Origin: Microcaldota archaeon
GTDB lineage: Archaea > Micrarchaeota > Micrarchaeia > Micrarchaeales > Micrarchaeaceae
Length of the DNA: 64,000 bases
Direction: 5' to 3'
Assembly: GCA_021799475.1 (NCBI GenBank)
Contig: JAJZAJ010000001.1
Span: 310,001 to 374,000 of the forward strand
This document shows positions 60,272-64,000 of this stretch, in pieces. The translations under genes were made by a program, and so were the position numbers. A model generated the notes under the pieces. That model did no database searches. It saw only the letters and a list, made by a program, of their open reading frames with translations, and was not told the DNA's origin. Positions within the stretch are counted from its first letter, which is position 1, and each line of letters begins with the position of its first letter.

Positions 60272-61255
60272 TTAGCGCTTTCTGTTACTCTTGTATTCCG
60301 GATTCACGAGATACTTGTCGCTGCCAGTCTTCAACAGGTTTACTATCGTCTTTGTAACCATACTGCTTGTCGTCGCATTGGCATCGATTGTGTTGTATGC
60401 TGTTTGCATGTTGGACGCGAAGAACTGCCACGGCGGAATATCTCCGTAATCCCGATGCGGCGGCGCATCATATGCTGCGCGCAGCCTTCCAGCCTTTATC
60501 TCTGATTTCAGGGCATCAAAATCGACAAGTTCTGCGTTCGCCACATCTATGAGTATCGAGCCATCCTTCATTTTCCTCAGCTTATCGGCATCAATGAAGT
60601 TTTTACCAACCGTTATTGGCACATGCAGGGTTACAACATCGCTCTTTCCGAGCAGTTCATCGAGCTCCGCATATTTTATGCTCAGCTTCTTTTCCGCATC
60701 TGCCTTCCTTGTCTTGCTGTAGTACAGCACCTCTTTCGTTCCGAGTGCCTTAAGCAGTCTTGCCACTTCCGTGCCTGTCTTTCCCAACCCAACAATACCG
60801 AAGGTTGCGTCCCTGAGGCTCCTTGTCGTCTGGAACTTTTTGGTCCCGGTCCTTCCAAGCTCAAAGACGTTGCGTAGCATCGCAAGAGAGAGAGTCACAG
60901 TATACTCGGCTACGCTTGAGGCGTTGGCTCCTGGCGCATTGCCTATGGCTATGCCTTTTGCAGTTGCATCTTTCCATGCTGGTATGAATTCAGCGTAGGC
61001 TGATCCTGCAAAAACTATCGCTTCCAGTCTGTCCGCGGAGTCTATTACCTTTTTGGTGACACGCTCGATCCCGCCTAATATATATCCCGATTTGCCCTTC
61101 ACGGCCTCGCACAACTCAGCCTCTGTCGCCTCAGGTTTGTCGAGCCTCGTTACCCTGAAACCAGCGCGCTCTAACTCTTCGACATTATTCTGGTCTATGA
61201 ATAAGGAATCTGTTACGAGTATCTCTCTTCCATCTCTTTCTCTCTGATCCGTCAT
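60272..61255 (-). CDS. D-2-hydroxyacid dehydrogenase-like protein lacking the catalytic triad
   Basis: 327 residues with the two-domain plan of D-isomer-specific dehydrogenases: NAPGANASSVAEYTVTLSLAMLR, Rossmann motif GIVGLGKTGTEVARLLKALG, LHVPITVGKNFIDADKLRKMKDGSILIDVANAELVD. The family's catalytic Arg (usually A-R-G) is Asn, the Glu region is replaced by AAYDAPPHRD, and the His of T-P-H is Tyr (QTAYN). NAD binding looks kept, but ordinary hydride transfer chemistry does not. It may be a sensor or a divergent enzyme. Confidence 0.8.
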   Translation of the reverse strand: MTDQRERDGREILVTDSLFIDQNNVEELERAGFRVTRLDKPEATEAELCEAVKGKSGYILGGIERVTKKVIDSADRLEAIVFAGSAYAEFIPAWKDATAKGIAIGNAPGANASSVAEYTVTLSLAMLRNVFELGRTGTKKFQTTRSLRDATFGIVGLGKTGTEVARLLKALGTKEVLYYSKTRKADAEKKLSIKYAELDELLGKSDVVTLHVPITVGKNFIDADKLRKMKDGSILIDVANAELVDFDALKSEIKAGRLRAAYDAPPHRDYGDIPPWQFFASNMQTAYNTIDANATTSSMVTKTIVNLLKTGSDKYLVNPEYKSNRKR

Positions 61256-61573
61256 ACTCCCACGGTAGTGTTAACACATATAGCTATTTATCTATAGTGT
61301 TTATGGCGTGAGGGTGTTGAAAATGTCGGGGCTTCAATGGCACATACTGTCGAGTGTTCCAGTATAATGGAAAATCATAGATTGGTTCTGTTTTATATCC
61401 CGTACAACATTCTACAGCCGCAATCTGCCCAATTCTGCATGCTTATTGACTTGCTGGAAGACACGGGTTCCAAAACTCTCCAAGAAAGATTTTCGGCCGC
61501 CTCGTTTATGGCGCATGATACTAATAGGAAGAATCCCTGTCCTTGCTCTACAAGGCATATGTGCAGGTCCGTG
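61256..61573. other. Gene-poor stretch between two minus-strand oxidoreductase genes
   Basis: 318 nt. It holds a TATA-like GATAAATAG (about 61294-61286) for the dehydrogenase gene. Short frames on both strands show no recognisable motif and no matching promoter or ribosome-binding site. It may contain a decayed gene; nothing is called. Confidence 0.5.
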
Positions 61574-62383
61574 TCAGCCCCAGACATCCGCCTTTATCTC
61601 GTTCTGCGGCACTCCGAGAGAGATGAGTGCATCCTTTATTGCCTTGACGAAAGCAAGAGGACCGCAGACGTAGTTCGCCCTGCTCTTTATGTCAGGCACG
61701 CAATTAATCAGCATATTCGCATCGATATGACCAGTCTGCCCCTTCCATCCGTCCCCCGGCTGCGGCCGCGTAACACTTACAACCATATTTCCATGCAATT
61801 CGGAGACTAGCTGCTCCAGTTCCTGCTTCCTTATAATCTCAGTCGGATATTTGATGCTGTACATCAGCACAACGTCGCAATTCATGCTCTTTTCCTTTAT
61901 CATACGCAGCATTGACATGAAAGGCGCGAGGCCGGTGCCTCCAGCTATGAAGGTAACCTTGCGGTTTATCTTCGGGTCGAATCTGAACTGCCCGTTTGCG
62001 AACATCCCACTAGCGTCCTTTCTAAGATAAAACTCAGTACCTATAGGTGCATTGACGAAGAATGATTCATGCATGATCGGAGGGTTGCCGAAGGGATGGC
62101 TCTTTATGATAAACAGCTCAACCTCATCAGAGTCTGGTATCGATGCAATGGAGAATGCCCTTGCAGCCATTATCTTTTTAGTCTGCTTATCGATTCCATA
62201 GATCATCACGAACATGCCTGGCTCGAACTGCAGCATATGGCCATCAGCGGACTTGAATCTCACTATAAGCACTTCCGGAGTCTCATCTATCTTTTCAGTC
62301 AAAATAAACTTCTTATCGACATTAGGATCAGACACCACCATAGAACCACCTATCCGCATTACACGCACTGCAATTTTTGCCAC
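61574..62383 (-). CDS. Flavin oxidoreductase, ferredoxin-NAD(P)+ reductase type
   Basis: 269 residues. The FAD-binding barrel contains RAFSIASIP (R-x-Y/F-S-x-A/T-S motif) and PGMFVMIYG; the NAD(P) domain has FIAGGTGLAPFMSMLR and ends with YVCGPLAFVKAIKDALISLGV. It moves electrons between NAD(P)H and a one-electron carrier, which is not encoded next door. Starts: GTG 62383 or ATG 62359; TATA CTATAAATAAG at about 62440-62430 allows either. Confidence 0.88.
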   Translation of the reverse strand: MAKIAVRVMRIGGSMVVSDPNVDKKFILTEKIDETPEVLIVRFKSADGHMLQFEPGMFVMIYGIDKQTKKIMAARAFSIASIPDSDEVELFIIKSHPFGNPPIMHESFFVNAPIGTEFYLRKDASGMFANGQFRFDPKINRKVTFIAGGTGLAPFMSMLRMIKEKSMNCDVVLMYSIKYPTEIIRKQELEQLVSELHGNMVVSVTRPQPGDGWKGQTGHIDANMLINCVPDIKSRANYVCGPLAFVKAIKDALISLGVPQNEIKADVWG

Positions 62384-62568
62384 GTGCGTACTCAGCAGGA
62401 AAATCCGTATCTACATCATCATATACTTATTTATAGTATTTCACTTGCCGTTTTCATCCAGCTTCTGGAAGATGCGGGAGTTGCCAGATGTGAAAAGAGG
62501 ATAAACAAACGTCATGCAAAACCATATCTACGCTAATCTATTTATACAAGTGTGCCAAATTCAATATC

Positions 62569-62847
62569 ATGCAGATATCAAGCATCTACAAAGCAGAGAA
62601 AGGGCTCATAAAAATTACGGCAGATTTTGAGCAGCAGGAGATAAAAGAGATCAGCATCACGGGAGATTTCTTCATGATACCCGAAGAGGCGATAGTTATA
62701 TTGGAAAGAAACCTGAAAGGAAAACCCCTTGAGACCAACGCGATAGCAAAAGTCGTAGAGGATTTTTACTCTCTCGGGATAATAACTCCATCGGTGGAGA
62801 AAGAGGATTTCATAAAGGCGATAATGAGCATAAAGGCGCTGGAATGA
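62569..62847 (+). CDS. lplB: Lipoate-protein ligase accessory subunit LplB
   Basis: 92 residues. YKAEKGLIKITADFEQQEIKEISITGDFFMIPEEAIVILERNLKG matches the stand-alone C-terminal domain of archaeal bipartite lipoate ligase (Thermoplasma type), needed to activate lipoate. TATA CTATTTATAC at about 62536-62545 gives a leaderless start at 62569. The stop overlaps the lplA start (ATGA). Confidence 0.9.
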   Translation: MQISSIYKAEKGLIKITADFEQQEIKEISITGDFFMIPEEAIVILERNLKGKPLETNAIAKVVEDFYSLGIITPSVEKEDFIKAIMSIKALE

Positions 62848-63617
62848 ATGAGTTCAGGTTTTTGGACATAGAATATCCGGAAGAGCCGCACCTCAGCCTT
62901 GCGACCGAAGAAGCGATATTCCTAGAAGTGATGCGCGGCAATTCTCCGCCAACTTTCAGGTTCTACAGGCACAGCAATGCTGTGATACTGGGATGCTTCC
63001 AGCTGGCGGATCAGGAAGTCGACATGGATGTGGCAGAAAGGAACAGCATCAAGATAGTAAAGAGGTTCACCGGAGGGGGTGCGGTATACCATGATATGGG
63101 GAACCTTAATTTTTCTATCATAACGAGGGATACATTTGATATAGGGCTTAATGTAACGAAGCTGTACAGTACGATGATAGGCGGTGCAGTAAACGCCTTC
63201 AGGGGCATGGGAATGGACGCAGTCAGCGGGAAGCTTAATGATGTGACTGTAAACGGCAGGAAGATACTCGGGGCAGCGGCGACCATACGGGAAAAGACAC
63301 TTCTGTTTCATGCGGCGGTGCTGGTGGATACAAACTTAAACACTTTAGCCTCGGTGCTGAAGGTGCCAGGAGTGAAGCTGAAGGACAAAGGAGTGCAGAC
63401 TATACTCGAAAGGGTCACGAACATAAAGAAGCTGTCAGGCCATGATATTACAGATGTAAGGAAGGCGCTGATGGACTCGTATTCAATAGAACTAGGAATA
63501 ACTATGAAAGAAGGAGATATCACGGAAAAGGAAAAGAGGCTTGCCAGGGAGCTCCTAGCAAAGAAATACAGCAGGAAGGAGTGGACGCACGGAAGGGAGA
63601 TGATAAACCCGGCCTGA
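62844..63617 (+). CDS. lplA: Lipoate-protein ligase catalytic subunit LplA
   Basis: 257 residues. RFTGGGAVYHDMGNLNFSI and GKLNDVTVNGRKILGAAATI are the lipoyl-AMP-binding blocks of the BPL_LplA_LipB family. With LplB it attaches lipoate to E2 or GcvH proteins, implying a lipoate-dependent complex elsewhere in the genome. Overlaps lplB by four bases. Confidence 0.95.
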   Translation: MNEFRFLDIEYPEEPHLSLATEEAIFLEVMRGNSPPTFRFYRHSNAVILGCFQLADQEVDMDVAERNSIKIVKRFTGGGAVYHDMGNLNFSIITRDTFDIGLNVTKLYSTMIGGAVNAFRGMGMDAVSGKLNDVTVNGRKILGAAATIREKTLLFHAAVLVDTNLNTLASVLKVPGVKLKDKGVQTILERVTNIKKLSGHDITDVRKALMDSYSIELGITMKEGDITEKEKRLARELLAKKYSRKEWTHGREMINPA

Positions 63618-63657
63618 AAGCGTCGAGTTCAAAACAACGCACGCAGATTAGGAAACC

Positions 63658-63768
63658 GGCTTTGTTGATTTAGTCCTACTTTCTCAACAAAAATCATACT
63701 TTATCAACAAATTTTGGCTTTTTCAACAAAGCCAGGCTTACTGTAAGATTATTATAGTGTTACTGTAA
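63658..63768. repeat. Iteron-like repeat cluster before the right-edge gene
   Basis: TCAACAAA occurs at 63684-63691, 63704-63711 and 63723-63730 (spacing 20 and 19 nt), with an inverted copy TTTGTTGA at 63661-63668. The outermost copies extend to a perfect 11-bp inverted repeat GGCTTTGTTGA (63658-63668)/TCAACAAAGCC (63723-63733). Then TTACTGTAA occurs at 63738-63746 and 63760-63768 (spacing 22 nt), flanking the TATTATAG box. Helically phased sites suggest protein binding. Confidence 0.75.
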
Positions 63769-63777
63769 TTGTTAGGT

Positions 63778-64000
63778 ATGACAAAAACAGGCAATCCAAA
63801 ATCTAATGATATCCCTTACTTGCCCATTATCATTACTTTGGTTTTGGTGGTAATTGGCGTTGGGTTCCTATACATTCAAAAATCATCTGCATACTCTCAA
63901 GAGATTAACTCTTATGGCAGCCTGAACTCAAATTATACCTCATTCAAAACACAATCACAAAATGCATATAACCGTCTAAACTCCTCATTAAGTAACTTGC
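63778..64000 (+). CDS. Membrane-anchored protein, N-terminal part (cut by window edge)
   Basis: 74 residues visible from ATG 63778 (MTKTGNPKSND): polar start, one helix (LPIIITLVLVVIGVGFLYI, ~15-33), then a Ser/Asn/Tyr-rich outside region with N-x-S/T sequons that may form a coiled coil. The box ATTATTATAG about 26 nt upstream predicts a leaderless mRNA. Codon use is AT-richer than in neighbouring genes. No family can be named from the fragment. Confidence 0.65.
   Translation, partial: MTKTGNPKSNDIPYLPIIITLVLVVIGVGFLYIQKSSAYSQEINSYGSLNSNYTSFKTQSQNAYNRLNSSLSNL

Noticed and set aside
61337-61810. Plus-strand frame of ~157 codons
   Set aside because: Its second half is antisense to the flavin oxidoreductase gene, and the first half has no motif.
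1-64000. CRISPR array or cas genes
   Set aside because: No regularly spaced long repeats with unique spacers were seen; the short repeats at 63658-63768 and 41811-41842 have the wrong size and spacing.
1-64000. Ribosomal RNA genes or a replication origin with orc1/cdc6
   Set aside because: No rRNA signature sequences and no Orc1/Cdc6 gene were recognised in the window.

Overview
The window reads as chromosomal DNA of an archaeon, most likely an acidophilic DPANN-type lineage close to Micrarchaeum (ARMAN-2-like). Supporting signs are: two archaeal-type FtsZ proteins plus SepF, aIF5A, eS24, eS31 and a probable eL41, an archaeal clamp-loader large subunit, ATP-dependent DNA ligase, SRP54 and SecY, tRNA genes with introns and no encoded CCA, TATA boxes about 25 nt before start codons (many mRNAs look leaderless), GGTG ribosome-binding sites inside operons, class III (archaellin/pilin-type) signal peptides, and a DUF929 protein of a family known from acidophilic archaea. 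The lineage is inferred from gene content only.

Layout. 1-5.7 kb: cut gene, tRNA-Asp, HIT protein, intron-bearing tRNA-Tyr, a membrane-embedded double-AAA+ Cdc48-like ATPase, a Gly-rich membrane protein, tRNA-Val. 5.7-11.5 kb: dph6-nth operon, membrane proteins, geranylgeranyl reductase, a one-repeat TBP-like protein, a glycosyltransferase. 11.7-20.6 kb: srp54-drg, first LamG surface protein, secY, probable eL41, cysS, fibrillarin, HEPN protein. 20.7-31.3 kb: soluble histidine kinase, thioredoxin, hisS operon, second and third LamG surface proteins, V4R protein, DUF929/Cys-membrane pair, TatD, intron-bearing tRNA-Arg. 31.5-38.5 kb: ftsZ1, ftsZ2, translation operon (aIF5A, eS24, eS31, CPBP protease, TrmJ), sepF, DUF488, MoxR. 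38.5-42 kb: small pilin-like protein, fourth LamG protein, DNA ligase. 42-53.3 kb: polyprenol-kinase-like protein, asnS, DUF2070, cis-prenyltransferase, rfcL, DHH phosphoesterase, Cys-repeat surface protein, KaiC-like ATPase, HTH regulator. 53.3-64 kb: a more accessory region with a zinc-finger gene, a palindromic element, an AT-rich stretch, a two-domain Lrp-like regulator with a transposase-like N-terminus, a 957-residue adhesin, an IS200/IS605 remnant, two probable pseudoenzymes, a flavin reductase, split lipoate ligase, and a repeat-rich promoter before a gene cut by the window edge.

How the parts fit. Most of the window is housekeeping: translation, secretion, division, isoprenoid and lipid synthesis, and DNA repair and replication. 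Superimposed is a dispersed cell-surface set: four LamG proteins, one short pilin-like protein and one giant adhesin share a class III signal peptide (Q-S-[AS]-[ML]-E-Y core). The four LamG proteins keep near-constant ends around variable centres. Two of them, at 25.2 and 39.1 kb, also share an identical 82-nt start/promoter block that carries the last codons of an unrelated gene, a clear trace of duplication. The strongest candidates for something undescribed are this surface-protein family and the one-repeat TBP-like protein. Next come the membrane-anchored Cdc48-like ATPase, the DUF929/CGC membrane redox pair and the iteron-like repeats at the right edge.
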